Origin: Glandiceps talaboti
Lineage: Eukaryota; Hemichordata; Enteropneusta; Spengelidae
Direction: 5' to 3'
NCBI RefSeq assembly: GCF_964340395.1
Contig: NC_135556.1
Span: 19,999,642 to 20,063,641 of the forward strand
Length of the DNA: 64,000 nucleotides
Below the pieces are notes generated by a model. The model saw only the letters and a program-made list of their open reading frames with translations. It was not told the DNA's origin and searched no databases. A program made the translations under genes and the position numbers. This document shows, one piece after another, positions 12,110 through 27,700 of this stretch (its first letter is position 1; each line of letters starts with the position of its first letter).

Positions 12110-13725
12110 ATAAATTACAGAATAATTTCCAAATCACTAAAAATGTAAATACTATTTATTAGGATCAATTGTAAATCACATATCTTTTTATGGCATTTGA
12201 TTAAAAAAACAACCATTGTATGACTAACATGGTGCAATTGCTATTTGATTGAATAGTGGGAGAACATCAGGCACATAATTTGATAATACGTTTGTGGTCT
12301 GAACACTGCCGATTTAAAAAATATCGAATTATAAGTGTTACTATTTACTTTGAAAAAGATCTATTTTATTCCTCTGAATGATGTTATTGTCATAACAAAT
12401 GGGAATCAACAAAAGTGTCATGGTTGCTATGACAAATTAGAATCAACAAACCTGCTAGGACAAACGAGTGAAGCTTATGCTGTGTTTAAATAACAATGTT
12501 GTCAAATAAAAATACTAAAAGTCAATATCATTTTTGTTTTAATGCATTTCCATGAGTTTGCATGATATCTCAAGAAGCGTTTTGACTGTCTGCATGGAAA
12601 TCCCAAAGACATGACAATTTGAAAATGATGTTGTTGTACATGCACAAACATAATGGCACAGTTTAAGCTTGTGCATTAATATGTCATTGGTGGGGATCAT
12701 TCTGGAGGTCAAATGCGTGCGTTTTGAATTGTTGCATTTTTGGTCAATTACATGCCACTGTTTTTGAATCTTTCCATTTTTGCCCATTTACAAGGACTCT
12801 GGTTTCAAAAGAAAACAAATTGTTCTCAAAATGATCCCCCTTCAGTAGTGTTTTCAAGTTGCTGCATTTTCATTGTCTTCAAGAGACAGTAGTTGCATTT
12901 TTACTTGAAATCTGCAGTGTGTAAAGTAAAAAATACAGGTGCTTTGGGTCATGATACAAAGCATGCTGGGAAAAAATATCTCATTTCAACTCATGTGGTC
13001 ATTACTTAGCCCATTTAGTTAACACTCATTTAGACTCTTTAGACAGCCATATTTACCTTCCCTATTTCATTGGTTGTTTATTTGGAGTATTGATTGACAA
13101 GCACTTGTCAGCAATAAAGTCTTCATTATGTAAAAATGGGTAATGACAAATTGCCGTCTGAACTGCCAGTTAGCAATACTGAATATATGCAGGTGAATGA
13201 TAACACTGGCTTTCTTGATGATCAAACTGTAAGAACATTCTTGTAATTACAAAATAACACATCAATTTTGTTAAATAGAATATGCTCTTTTCAATGGTAC
13301 CAAAGCACCACGGCTGAAACAGATGAAATCATCACAGTCAATTCTAGGACTCATTAACCAGGGCTTTGTCTATGTTATTTGAAGGCTGCGCAGAGTGGTT
13401 ATACTAATTGTGCATGACCAACAAAATACAGTTTCATGTTGTGTGCAATTATTTGCCAATTACACCTAAAATAGACCAAATAATCTATCAATCAATGTTA
13501 CAACTTTGTCCCTTTTCAGAAGGCATTAAATCTTATACAAATTGCATAAAATCACAAATTGCTCTACTTGAAGTATAAATATCTTTGTTTTTACATGCAC
13601 TATAAGAATTGATGAATATAGACTTCATTTGTTCCTCTTCATTTAAGTAATTTTCTTTACAGTTCACAACTGATAATATTTCTCTCTTTATATTTTATAG
13701 CACTATGACACCATCTGTCTTGTAT
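12110..13725. other. Gene-free sequence downstream of PIBF1
   Basis: AT-rich DNA with no supported ORF, RNA or mobile element. It lies beyond the PIBF1 stop codon, so the part nearest 13.7 kb is expected to include the PIBF1 3' UTR. No canonical AATAAA close to the stop stands out; AT-rich variants such as TATAAA occur on the minus strand at about 13695. Confidence 0.5.
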
Positions 13726-16700
13726 CTACTTCCTAGCACTTGCATACACTGTGGAGTACTTGCTTCTCTCCGACATGTTGCGTTCTTTCAGTTTTTTGTA
13801 CCACCTTGGAGGGTCTTGATTAGTCTGTGGACAAGAAATTGATATATTGATATCATTGATCGCTTAAAAATATAAATATTGAGAGTCTGTGCCTTCATCT
13901 ATTACGAAAAGATGAATTTCTAGCAAGTTGCACCAACTACAAAACATAGTTTGATATTCTCTCATTGTCGTACTTTCATGACAGATATGTATTTCAATTC
14001 AAAATTGAACTAACTAGCACACACACTATAAATAATGTTACAGACAGTGCCCCTTTAACAATCTCTATAACCCTTTAGAACACATCTTTTAGGAGAGTTC
14101 ATGTCAGACTTTTCTAATACTATGTTTCTCATGACATGACTGACCCTAAATTTCTTAAATTTTGCGAAATATTACAAAATTATCATTCTCTACTATAGAT
14201 TAGAAAAAAATGATAATAATAATAATAATAATAATAATCTTTATTTATACTGGATAGTTCTTTAAGCATATAAACACTTATCTCCCAAGAAGTACAGTGA
14301 GGGCCATATCACTAATTGTAAGATGGCGACACAACAAGCATGTATCTGAGCAAATATTATCTTTCATTGCTGAATTTCAGGACCTTTCATAAACAAATTG
14401 TTCAGTCTCATTCAGGCTTTAATTCTCATTTCTACATCATTCAGATTGTTCGAGTATGATTATGAATTGAAAGTATCACGTAAACATACACTTACTTCTT
14501 AGCAAAATCTTTTTAATTCTTAACTGACCCATCATTTCTATGTTGTTACGATCAGAAACATAGAATTAGCTAAGGCCACCATAATTGTAAAGCAGGGCTT
14601 AGTAATAAATACATCCTGAATAGTAAAATACTCACAAACAAAGTAGGTGAGGGTTTCTGACCAGTGCTATCATCATGCCCAACATGTTGTGGTAGGTCGC
14701 TATGTAAACCGCGGACACCCATTTTTCTAGATGACATTTCATGGGACAATCTATCACCATAGCGACGACTGGCGAGATTTAAAACAACTTGCTTCATAAC
14801 GGACATTTCCTACAATTTGAAAGAGAAGACAAAGACAGGGTTTATTCCTACTTGAGTGTTTGGTTGGTTGGTGACAAAAACAAGTTTTACTCCCAATTAG
14901 TAATTGGTTAGTGTCATTAAACTGAGAAATTGGAGAAATATGAATCTTTCAGATCCACTTCAAATTAAGAATTAAAAATTTATGTGTTAAAAACAGTTAT
15001 CTGGTAGAGCTATAGAAAAAGTTGGCGCTGAACAAAAGAATAATCCCCTAATCCTTATGGCTCCACTGATAACACTATAATATGAGAACCTGGGATTGAA
15101 CATAGACAGTGGAGGGGAAATTAAAACATACAGAACAATGTGGAACCATAGACTGCCTATGGTGGAATTACAGTCATTTTCTTATTTGCTAAAGCACTCT
15201 CTTAATGAAGCTATTTTGGCAATTTCGTCAGTGTAAAAATGATTGTGTAAAATGTACAAATTGTTAACTAGTATGAGTGGCGAAATGGTGCAGACTTCAG
15301 TCTCTGAGGGGATGGGAAAAAACTATCTGTACTTTGGACACAGCATTATCTTTATTCACATACAGTATTTAATACCATAAATACACCTTTCACTTAAATT
15401 GCACTTACTCCCCTGACTAATCGAAGATATTGTCATAACCAGGTTCCATGGCAATCGGTCCAGTGGTTTGACACAGACAGACAGACAGACAAACAGACAC
15501 AGAAACACACACAAACACTTTATCATACAAGTGGGACTATGGAATCTTAGTTTAGGTAGTGCCGAGGTTAAAAAAACCCCCATATAATTGGATAACATGG
15601 AAATGCCAGGTGAGAGTATAGAAATTTGTCAGTAAATAAATCTTTAGATATTAACAAACAAACCCACCTAAAGGTATTACTATTATAAGTGAGTGACATT
15701 CAATTCAAAACCAAAATAATCATCAAAACATCTAGCTACACATTGTGACCCTTTGATATCACTTTAAATTTCTAGCAGCTTTCAAGTAATTTCCCAAGAG
15801 TAATCGTGGTCAACAATTGGTGCCATGCATGATTATTTTAAAGGACATCATAAAAAAATAGTAATTTCACTTACTGCTGTGGAAAGTTTGATATTAGGCA
15901 ATAAACATTTGTGACTCTTTAATCTTTGCAGCAGTTCATTTCAACTGTTCCTTTTTCTAGGAATTTCTTTGTGTGAATTAAATTTTAATTTTCTGGGACT
16001 TTTAAATGATTTTCCATTAGTTTTAGAAGCATCTTTGACACAAAGACAAAGGTTAATAAACTGCACTGGGATGAAATACATGAATCATACCTCTCTTTGA
16101 TTGAGTAGCCTTTCTAGATCAGAAGACATTTGGTTTCTGTGTTTCACAAGATCTGTTCGCTCTTCATTTAATCTCCTGGATAAATGAAAAAATATTGTAC
16201 ACTATATCAACAATGTCCTTAAGTTATAAGGAAGTGAATATGAAATTCAAACTCTTAGATAAATCATCACTACCAAATATGGAAGTTAATCAGAAATTAT
16301 TCACTCTCTTGGATAAATCAGCACTGCCAAATATGGAAGTGAATATGAAATTATTCAAACTAAGATAAATCAACACTACCAAATATGGAAGTTAATCAGA
16401 AATTATTCACTCTCTTGGATAAATCAGCACTGCCAAATATGGAAGTGAATATGAAATTATTCAAACTAAGATAAATCAGCACTACCAATTGTTATGGAAG
16501 TTAATCAGAAATTATTCACTCTCTTGGATAAATCAGCACTGCCAAATATGGAAGTGAATATGAAATTATTCAAACTAAGATAAATCAACACTACCAAATA
16601 TGGAAGTTAATCAGAAATTATTCACTCTCTTGGATAAATCAGCACTGCCAAATATGGAAGTGAATATGAAATTATTCAAACTAAGATAAATCAGCACTAC

Positions 16701-18688
16701 CAAATATGGAAGTTAATCAGAAAGTATTCACTCTCTTGGATAAATCAGCACTGCCAAATATGGAAGTGAATATGAAATTATTCAAACTAAGATAAATCAA
16801 CACTACCAAATATGGAAGTTAATCAGAAATTATTCACTCTCTTGGATAAATCAGCACTGCTAAATATGGAAGTGAATATGAAATTATTTAAATTCTTATA
16901 TAAATCAGCACTACTAAATATGGGAATAAATCTGAAATTCATTTAAGTATTCAATCTCACTGGCGACTGAAATCGCCGAGTACACAGCGCAGACATACTG
17001 ACGTAACTGAGAATAAATAAATCCTTCAATGTCCATCATCATCACCCATCCTTATCACATATCTATCTGTGAAATATTTCTTTAACATCAATATTAGAGT
17101 ACTTTATGTCTACAGCTACCTTCACAGTCAATTTTAATTTTTTAATTTCAATTTTAATTTCATGACAACAACCTTTGTGTATATACTTCACAGTTCTTTT
17201 AACCTTTTTAATAATCTTGTCTCCCGAGAGAAGTCCAGTGATTGCAAACACTCATGGGTTCAGTGTTAGTGCAGGAGGAACATGTCACCCACCCACACAC
17301 ACAACACACTGGACTGCTGACACTACATGTATGGTCACTAGGGCCCATCCAAGCCAGATAGGTCCTACATGTAGTGCCCAATAAATATTCATGAATATAT
17401 TTTAACACCTTTTTATCTCGGATTATCCTTACTGACAGACATCTAGTTCCCCTGGAGTATTTGCAAAGGTAGTGATACTGGCACTTCCTTTTATTGTTTG
17501 AACCCTGTGCTGTTGCGGGTGGACACACTCCAAATAATTTACCAATGAGACAATGGGTGGGTATATAACAATAGATGGAAAAGCCGGACTGCTGGTGTTA
17601 ACCGATCATGTACGATAAGTGGAAAGCGGCATGAAAACACTTAATTTTAAATGAAAACAAATCCAAACAATTTTGCATATCATGTGTACATAGCAAAACT
17701 AGTCTACATTGTATACTGAGTGTGGGCAGTGGTTGGTATGAACTGGAGTGAAAACCAGCATTTCTTCAATAGAGAAAACCTGAGTGAGTCTTTTTACTTG
17801 CATGTACGGTGTGGCAAACTTAATCAAACCCTAACCAGGGCTCAAAGCTCACCCTCAGAGGTAAGAGTCTAGTAGTTTAACCACTTGGCCACTGACAACC
17901 AAAACATTTTGCCTGTATTTCAAAGATTGATTATGGCATCTACAAAGGATTCAACTATTTCAACTAACCCAATGTCTTCTTCCATAGCTGAGATGTGTTT
18001 CTTCAGTTTGTTGATCTGTGTATCTCTCATCTTAATGCTATCAATTAGATAATTATATGGTTGCTGTGCTTGGTCTAGCAGGTTGTTAGCATTGGCTAGC
18101 TGTAGTCAAGTAAAAACATGGAAAACACAAGTTAAACACTCTATACCAAATATTGATGATGTCCACTCCTAGCCAAAGGTTTTAGTACCCATTACTGAAT
18201 GTTCCATGAAGTCCAGAATCAATAAGCTTTCAAATTTTTTGAAGTCTACATTTTTTTCAAGAAATATAATGACAAGAAGTACAACATCTATATATAAACT
18301 AGTCTGTAAGATACAGACATTCGTGTCATGCTATCAGCCAGCACTTATCGTCTGTACCATTCTCATTCACTGAGAAATTCACACAGTGCTCGCGTTTGTA
18401 CCAGAACTCCTATGGTATTGTGTCAGATGTAGGTACAAAGCCTGGCGTGCACAGACCAAAAGAAAAAAGAAGAAGAAAAGAAACAACAATAAAAGTAGGA
18501 AACGGGGGTAATCATCGCACCAAGTTCACTACATTGCAATAATGCCTTACATGTGAAGCATACCAAGGAAACACTAGAAATAAAAGAAACTAGAAAGCAT
18601 ATTAAAACTGTACTGGATGTCATATTTTCCTATATTATGGTTTCTCTTTGTTTTAATTGTTGTTGCCATGATCAGTTAATGTGTGTGC

Positions 18689-18740
<52 letters not shown>

Positions 18741-21700
18741 GTGTGTGTGTGTGTGTGTGTGTCTGTCACAGTGTGTCTATGTGCTTTGAATGAAATCCAT
18801 TTTAATGGCAAGTAATCACTAACTTGGGTAGTTGGTCTACATATATAGGTTTAACAACATGTACATTTCTTCTCTTTAGACCTCACCTACATGTATTCAG
18901 ATAAAATCAACATCTTTTGTGGAGTCATAACAGGTGCATATATTTTCCTTAGTTTCCTTGCATATATTCTACATGTCTTTCAAGACAGTCGTTTCAAAAA
19001 TTTACAAAATTGCTATCGCCTTCATCAAAAAATCACTTATATATGAACTGATGAAAATGGATATTCAGAAACTAAACAGTGGCAATTCTATGTTTTGAAA
19101 ATGTTTTCAAATGTTTTCACAAAACCCTGTACCCTGGCTCCAAGGAGATAATATTTGAGTGAACAAATCAGAAAGAACTGTGGGTAAAATATTGAAAATT
19201 GCACTTGTCAAAGACAACAAAATATGAAAGTTTAGAAAATGACGCATTGAGTCCAAATAAACTATATATATATCACATGATAAGACTGGCCTTTTAGTCT
19301 TCAAAGTAATTTCCTGTTTGTACCTTCAAAGCAATTGCTAAAATTGTTTTGCTACTTCAGTAAACTGTTAGTGCAGTTAGAAATGTCACATGCTATCTAT
19401 TAGTTAGATTGAACTTTTTTTCCCCTGACAGTACAATGTACACTGCTTGCAGACTTTACACACACACAAGTTACTTATTGCTGTACTTCTGTTGAATGAA
19501 AATACACACAGTAGGCTATTAAAATCTAAACACAATTGGTAGCTTTCACCTTTTCACTACCTCGGTGGTTGGTGAAATAAACCTTAGAGTCAATACATGT
19601 CACATGCCAATCTCCTATGAAACCATTCCACTTCAGTTCACTTAGTTGTGCATTGCTTAATACCACAGTTTCATCTATTTTCTTTCACTCAGCGTAAACT
19701 CTAGACCACAAACACCCTGCTGTATGTGATCAACACAATCCATGCATCCATTCACCGACTTCACTTATCTTTAGAGTCTTGCAGCTAGATTTTAACGTCT
19801 TCAGAAATAACTTAATTGCTTACTAATTAGTTCTGTCTGCAGTACAGTTTGGTCCATTTACTTTCATCAATACCCTAGTGAATGCTATCAAAACAACACC
19901 ATTCAGACAACTTTGATTCCTGGAGATTCTTATCTTACTACAAGAAACCTTTAAAAGCACACTCATTATTGCTCAAACAGTCCAACAAATTGGAATAACG
20001 TTTTTTCAATACAAGTAAAACATAGTGCCCACATGTTATGTTACAGCAAACTGAATGATAACTTTGTGACCTACTTCCTCCGAGAGTTGCATCAACTTCT
20101 CTTTCTCCATTTCCACATCTTTCCTGAGTGATGTATTCATTCTTTCTAATTGCAGAACTCGCCTGGCCAGGTGTACACTGGTAAAAACAAAATTACACAC
20201 AGCAATCTTGTTATTACTGCCTAGAAGATTGTTTGAAGCACTGGGTCACAGGTTCTTCAATACATAGCCTATAGTGCATTTCATTTTCTCGCAAGACAGC
20301 CTCAATCACATTGCAGATGTGTGGGTGGTAACATTTGATGAAGGCCTATGGATGTCGAGCGCGCCATTCTATTTTCTAACATTTATATTTCTGAAAAGCA
20401 CAACATGTACATGTTCTATTTAATAAAACAGAATGATTAGTCAATTAAAACTACTATGTGAAACTGACGTGTAACTGATAGAGATTTCCTGTATTAATGA
20501 CTGCATATCAATCTTTTATTAATTGATGATTCATTTTGTAACAGTCTGAACAATACCATAACTGGTGTCAAAAAAATTATATTTTCATAAATATTACCTG
20601 TTACTCATTTTGTTTTTAATTGATGATTCATTTTGTAACAGTCAGAATAATAACATAACTGATGTCAAAAAATTCTATTTTCATAAATATTACCTGTTAC
20701 TCATTTTGTTTTGTCTCTCTGAAATTACCGTATTACGGTAACACTGGTTTAGTACAGTGGAACGACCGGCATAAGCAATAGCGCCAATGGCATTGTAGGG
20801 AATTGTAGATACAATGTATGTAGTACATTGTACTTTAAATTAATTAACTGTATATCTAACTGTCACTGATCTTTTGCAGTTTGCAGTTTTTGGCCAAAAC
20901 CAACATTTTCCAAATCTAAATTCCACATCATAACATTATCCAGGTCACATTGCACTGAATAACCTATTATCTTAACACCCTAGGAACATCGCTACTGACT
21001 ACATTATTTCACTCCTTTTTGCCAGTATTTGCTGAGTTTAATATTTTTGACAAAACCCTCAGAATTTTTATAAACTTAATTTTCATGCCAGGGATCATAT
21101 CATCTTGCACTCAATATTTTATTATCCACACATCCTTAGTAATATCCCTATCAAATATAAGATCTGTAGGCCAAGTATTTTAAAGTTAATTTTTTTATTT
21201 TATGTTTTTACTGAAAATCACTTTTTGACAGAATTCTCTTCCTTACTAGTTTATGCATGATCGATTGTTTGTCTAGTGTGATAACCTCCAAGCAGATGAG
21301 AGATAAAGCAAACTGTTGATGTAAGTGATCTCTCGCCAATTATATAAGATTAGGAGTGTTTTAATTTAGATTATTATTATTATTAGACTTTATTTAAACT
21401 CGATAGACTGTTGAGCCAAAGGCTCTTCTCACACAGTGTCGAGATAAAAATATACAATATATACATTAAAAATACTAAACCATTAAAACAAATACAAGGG
21501 TGAGTAAAATGGCAAAAGCCAGAAGAACAGCCAGGCGACTACTAAACTAACTGTTTTCTAAAAGATGACATTTACAATTACGTTTAAAAGACTGAAGAGT
21601 GGAGCATGATTTGATATCAATACTTAAATCATTCCAGGTTTTAACACCATTATATAAAAAACTCTTCCTAAAAAACTGTGTTCTATGTTTTGGGATGTAA

Positions 21701-24700
21701 AGTTCATCTCTGTCTGCTGCACGTGTGTTACGAGTGTGCACTTCTCGAATGCCTCTAAAATCATTCAGATAATTTGGAGCCAGGCTATTCTGGACTTTGT
21801 ACATTAAAACAGCTTCATTGTAAATGATACGTTTTCTGAAAGGAAGCCATTGAAGAGATTCAAATAAAACAGTACTAGGTGTATTAAAATTAGTGTCTAA
21901 AAGCACTCTTGCAACAGCTTTCTGAAGTCTTTCAATGTGGAGTAAAAGCGTGTTTGAACAATGACCCCATATGTTAGAACAGTAGTCAAAGTGGGGTAGT
22001 ATAAAACAATTGTAAAAAGTAATCTTTGCTCTCTGATTTAAAAAAGTTCTAATACGTTTAAGTTGATGAAGTTTAAAAGCAACTTTGCTACATACAGTGT
22101 TCACTTGTTTTTCCCAAGTCAGTGTATCATCAATATTTACACCTAAAAGCTTTTCATTTGAGATACATTCTAGCTTGGTAGTGCTAGATAAGAAGAGAAG
22201 AATGGACAAGGCGTCTTTATTTAGTCAAGAAAAGAGAGAATTACATACAGCTTCAGACTGCTAGTCGTCTGAGATATAGCTGAGAGCAAAGTAACCAGGG
22301 AAAGAAAAAGAAATAGTTTTAAAACTCAATGAGTGAATTTATCGATATCACACACAAAATAAGTTATATTGCACCACAAAAATTGATCATTCAATCAATC
22401 AATCATTCACCCAAATAATAAATCAATCAATAAATCAACCGATCAATCAATCAATCAATTACATGCTCACTGCCCCCCTGTGGTTATCTGTGCAATAAGC
22501 GATCATTTCACTTGCTGTGGGCGTGGTCTTGTTGCACCCAAGGCATATTTGCATACACTTCTTGAATGTTTGTTCACTTGTCTATGAATCCCTGTTGTTA
22601 TCTTTGTGAAATACACAATTGCTTGGCTGTTGCTATGGGCGTGATCATGGTTGCTAGGGACATTTGCATACATTTTTTAAATGTTTACTCACCTGCCTAC
22701 CAGATGATGTTATTTTAGCAAAATATACTGGTATTTGATTGTTGCTAAGGGTGTTGTCATGGTTGCTAGGGCCAATTGTGTCAAAATGTTTAGAACAAAT
22801 CTGCAGAATAACATTCCTAGAAACATCTCACCAAATTTCAGTCTCATTGACCAAGTACTTTTTGAGATATAAATTTTTTGACCAAAATTCACATTTTACA
22901 CCTAATTTTCATATCACTGATGAGATCATTATATACTTTAATATTTTTTCATCTATACACCCAAATGCATCCCCATTAAATTTCAGCCCAATCTGCTCAG
23001 TAGTTTTGGAAATAAAGATTTTGACCAAGAAGACACATTTTTAGCCCTAATTTGCAAATTATTGATGGGATCATGTCATGAACAAATCTTAATCTACATA
23101 CCCCTAAGAATGTTCCCACCAAATTTCAGACAAATCAGCAATCTGCCAAGTAGTTTTTTTGAGTTTAAGTTTTTTGACCAAAAATGACCCAAAGCACACA
23201 CCTGAGATGTGATCATTTTGCTTTGAACAATTTCCAAACTAGGCTATAGTATCTGACTTCTTTGTAACTTAGCAGAGATTGAGTTAACTTCTGGATCATC
23301 ATCTTGCTATTAACAAGAACAAGGTCTTGATTATCACAAGTTCCCTAAAGATTATAGTGCCCTCAGTGGTAGTCATGAATTACTGCATCTAGCCACCACT
23401 GTCCATATACGAGTATACAGTACATTTACATATTAATCGAACATTTGCCTAATGTTCTTTCAAAACAATGAAAGTGGGACATCAACTTGACCAAGCTTCA
23501 TATTATATTTCTGAGTATGGTCTTATAATACTGGAAATGATACTGAACCTCTTTACAGGTAGTTACCATCTGGCATCAAAATTATATTGAAGCAGTTACA
23601 TGAACTCAGCAAACTTGATGCATGCAACTCTCCATCCACATGTATGTCTGCTACCAGTGCTCACATGTACAGTATTTATCACTGGTCCTCTTTGTAAAAC
23701 AAAATACTGGCAAAAGCCCCGCTGTCTAATAGATTTCCTTAGAGTTTTCTCATTGATGTTGTTGCTATATTAGCAGTCTAAGATTACCATGGAGTTTTCT
23801 TATTGATGTTGTTGCTATATTAGCTGTCTAAGATTACCATGGAGTTTGCTCATTGATATTGTTGCTATATTAACAGTCTAAGATTACCATGGAGTTTTCT
23901 CATTGATGTTGTTGCTATATTAGCAGTCTAAGATTACCATGGAGTTTTCTCATTGATGTTGTTGCTATATTAGCAGTCTAAGATTACCATGGAGTTTGCT
24001 CATTGATATTGTTGCTATATTAGCAGTCTAAGATTACCATGGAGTTTTCTCATTGATGTTGTTGCTATATTAGCAGTCTAAGATTACCATGGAGTTTTCT
24101 CATTGATGTTGTTGCTATATTAGCAGTCTAAGATTACCATGGAGTTTGCTCATTGATATTGTTGCTATATTAGCTGTCTAAGATTACCATGGAGTTTTCT
24201 CATTGATGTTGTTGCTATATTAGCAGTCTAAGATTACCATGGAGTTTTCTCATTGATGTTGTTGCTACATTAACGGTCTAAGATTACCATGGAGTTTTCT
24301 CATTGATGTTGTTGCTACATTAGCAGTCTAAGATTACCATGGAGTTTTCTCATTGATATTGTTACTACATTAGCAGTCTAAGATTACCATGGAGTTTTCT
24401 CATTGATGTTGTTGCTATATTAGCAGTCTAAGATTACCATGGAGTTTTCTCATTGATGTTGTTGCTACATTAGCAGTCTAAGATTACCATGGAGTTTTCT
24501 CATTGATGTTGTTGCTACATTAGCAGTCTAAGATTACCATGGAGTTTTCTCATTGATGTTGTTACTACATTAACGGTCTAAGATTACCATGGAGTTTGCT
24601 CATTGATATTGTTGCTATATTAGCTGTCTAAGATTACCATGGAGTTTTCTCATTGATGTTGTTGCTATATTAGCAGTCTAAGATTACCATGGAGTTTTCT

Positions 24701-27700
24701 CATTGATGTTGTTGCTACATTAGCAGTCTAAGATTACCATGGAGTTTTCTCATTGATGTTGTTACTACATTAACGGTCTAAGATTACCATGGAGTTTGCT
24801 CATTGATGTTGTTACTACATTAACGGTCTAAGATTACCATGGAGTTTTCTCATTGATGTTGTTGCTATATTAGCAGTCTAAGATTACCATGGAGTTTTCT
24901 CATTGATGTTGTTGCTATATTAGCAGTCTAAGATTACCATGGAGTTTTCTCATTGATGTTGTTGCTATATTAGCAGTCTAAGATTACCATGGAGTTTGCT
25001 CATTGATATTGTTGCTATATTAGCTGTCTAAGATTACCATGGAGTTTTCTCATTGATATTGTTGCTATATTAGCAGTCTAAGATTACCATGGAGTTTTCT
25101 CATTGATGTTGTTGCTATATTAGCAGTCTAAGATTACCATGGAGTTTTCTCATTGATGTTGTTGCTACATTAGCAGTCTAAGATTACCATGGAGTTTTCT
25201 CATTGATGTTGTTACTACATTAACGGTCTAAGATTACCATGGAGTTTGCTCATTGATGTTGTTACTACATTAACGGTCTAAGATTACCATGGAGTTTTCT
25301 CATTGATGTTGTTGCTATATTAGCAGTCTAAGATTACCATGGAGTTTTCTCATTGATGTTGTTGCTACATTAGCTGTCTAAGATTACCATGGAGTTTTCT
25401 CATTGATGTTGTTACTACATTAGCAGTCTAAGATTACCATGGAGTTTTCTTATTGATGTTGTTACTACATTAGCTGTCTAAGATTACCATGGAGTTTGCT
25501 CATTGATATTGTTGCTATATTAGCAGTCTACAATTACCATGGAGTTTTCTCATTTATGAGGTTGCTATTTAAGCAGTCTAAGATTACATGGAGTTTTATC
25601 ATTGATGTTGTTGCTACATTAGCGGTCTAAGATTACCATGGAGTTTTCTCATTTATGAGGTTGCTATAATAGCTACCTTACCTTTGTTTCAGTCTCCTCT
25701 TTGAAGTTGTTGGTATGTTGGCTCCATAGCCATATGAAAACAACACTCGCTCTGCTTCATTCTCATCTGTCACTGAAATGAAGATAGAAATGATATATTA
25801 CAACATGACAAATAATTCAGTAGCTGGCAAACCAAGTTTCATTTCTGTATCATCATACAAGGTATCATCCTATTTTACGAATTTTTCAATTTTTCTCCCA
25901 TTGGTCAGGACCTTTGATGTGCAAAGACCACAGAATATGACAGGTAGCTGTATGCATGCCAGGAATAACAAGAACAGCATGCATACATGATATCAGATCC
26001 CATAACATGACTGGCATGCATACATACTATCAGATCAAATAACATAACATGAGAGATATGCATACATGATATCAGATCACAACATGAGAGGTATGTATAC
26101 ATCATATCAGATCACATAGCATGACTGGCATGCATACATAATATCAGATCCCATTAACATGACTGGCATGCATACACAATATCAGCTCACATAACATGAC
26201 TGGCATGTGTACATAATATAGATCCTATAACATGAGAGGTATGCACACATTATATTAGATCACATAACAATGTGACAGGCATGCATACATGATATAGATC
26301 CTATAACATGAGAGGTATGTATACATAATATTGACTTTAACACACTCACTATCAGCAGCTTGCATGACAACATCGTCTAATTCTTGTTCTAATTTCTCAT
26401 AAATGTTCAATTTTGACTTCAGTTCTGTGTTTTCTGTCTCCAGTTCTGTTGTTCTCCTCTGGGTAGTGTTTTGCAATGAATAGAACTCTTCAGTTAAAAC
26501 CTGAAAAAGACAAAAAAAAAAAAGACAACTTATCACGTTTCAGATTAATTCATGTTATATGGTTGACTTTCTGCGATGAATATCACATTACTATAATGCT
26601 CTACATTATTCTCTGTATACAGGGAACAAAAGCAAGGCTGATTTTTATCAAAACTGCATTTCTCTATGAGCAGGGACCAATAAAAGTTATTTTCACTAAT
26701 TCTGCATTGCATGACCTCTCTAAAATAATTTTTGAAAAATTCACAAATGTAACTTAAAAAGTGTCCAGGTCGCTACAAAATATTAGTTTCTGTATCTAAT
26801 ACAGAAAGAAGTCAATTTACTTCACTGGTGCCTCAGCATGGTAAAGCCATATATATGTCTGTTAATTCTGTACCACAGAGGAAATGATTTCACTAAGATT
26901 TGTTATATTACCTGAGGCATATCATTCTTTTACAGCATATTTTGCACAATGGAAAGACTTCTGAGCACTAACACTAACTCTTAGCATGTGCCTAGGAAAT
27001 ATAACCTTTGCCCCAACCTATTTTCTCAGTTAAAAACCATTTTCTAAAATTGGGGTCACTGTATGATATATTTTTAAATAGAGGTCAGAACGATATAAAA
27101 ATTTAGTCATTTTTATGATTTATTTTTAAATAGAGGTCAGAACGATATAAAAATTTAGTCATTTAGGAATCCAATATGGCCGATGAACAGTGTTGCTGAG
27201 CGAATAACAGCTTGGCAATTTCCTTGAATACAAGATGATGTATGCCAAAATATCTTTCTTTTTTTTTAATTCAAAGGACAAGTAACAAGCTTTCATATGC
27301 AGAGACTTAACTTTCATTTGAATTTGCTTTGAAGCGCATTTTAATAAGAAAGTTAACTAGCAGTACAAATTTCAAAAAAAAAAAATTAGATTGATGATGC
27401 ACTGAAACTCCATTAATTTGTATAAAGTTGTTAATCTAGGCACACTAATCATATTAATTTGCACGTTTGTGTTTATATTTATCAAAAGAAACAACAAACA
27501 CTATACCATACTTGGGCCAGTTATTGTCTTTCAACAGATAATATGGATTATATACCCTGGTCATTCTACATTGCAACAACCCATGTCTACGTCACTGGTT
27601 TTTCAGGGCTTGAAATATGAGTCAAAATGTTACAAATTACCATTATTTTTACAAATTTTTCATAAATTATGCTGAGGGTATAATTGTATTATTCCCCAAT

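Noticed and set aside
14038-14062. Second TTAA-type transposon end (GTGCCCCTTTAA)
   Set aside because: One end only; no matching opposite terminus was found within a few kilobases.
17063-17528. Short overlapping ORFs on both strands in PIBF1 intron 12
   Set aside because: No homology, no coding bias and no splice borders; they are intronic chance frames.
23721-25675. CRISPR-like array
   Set aside because: The 50-bp units abut with no unique spacers, the genome is eukaryotic, and there are no cas genes. It is a minisatellite.
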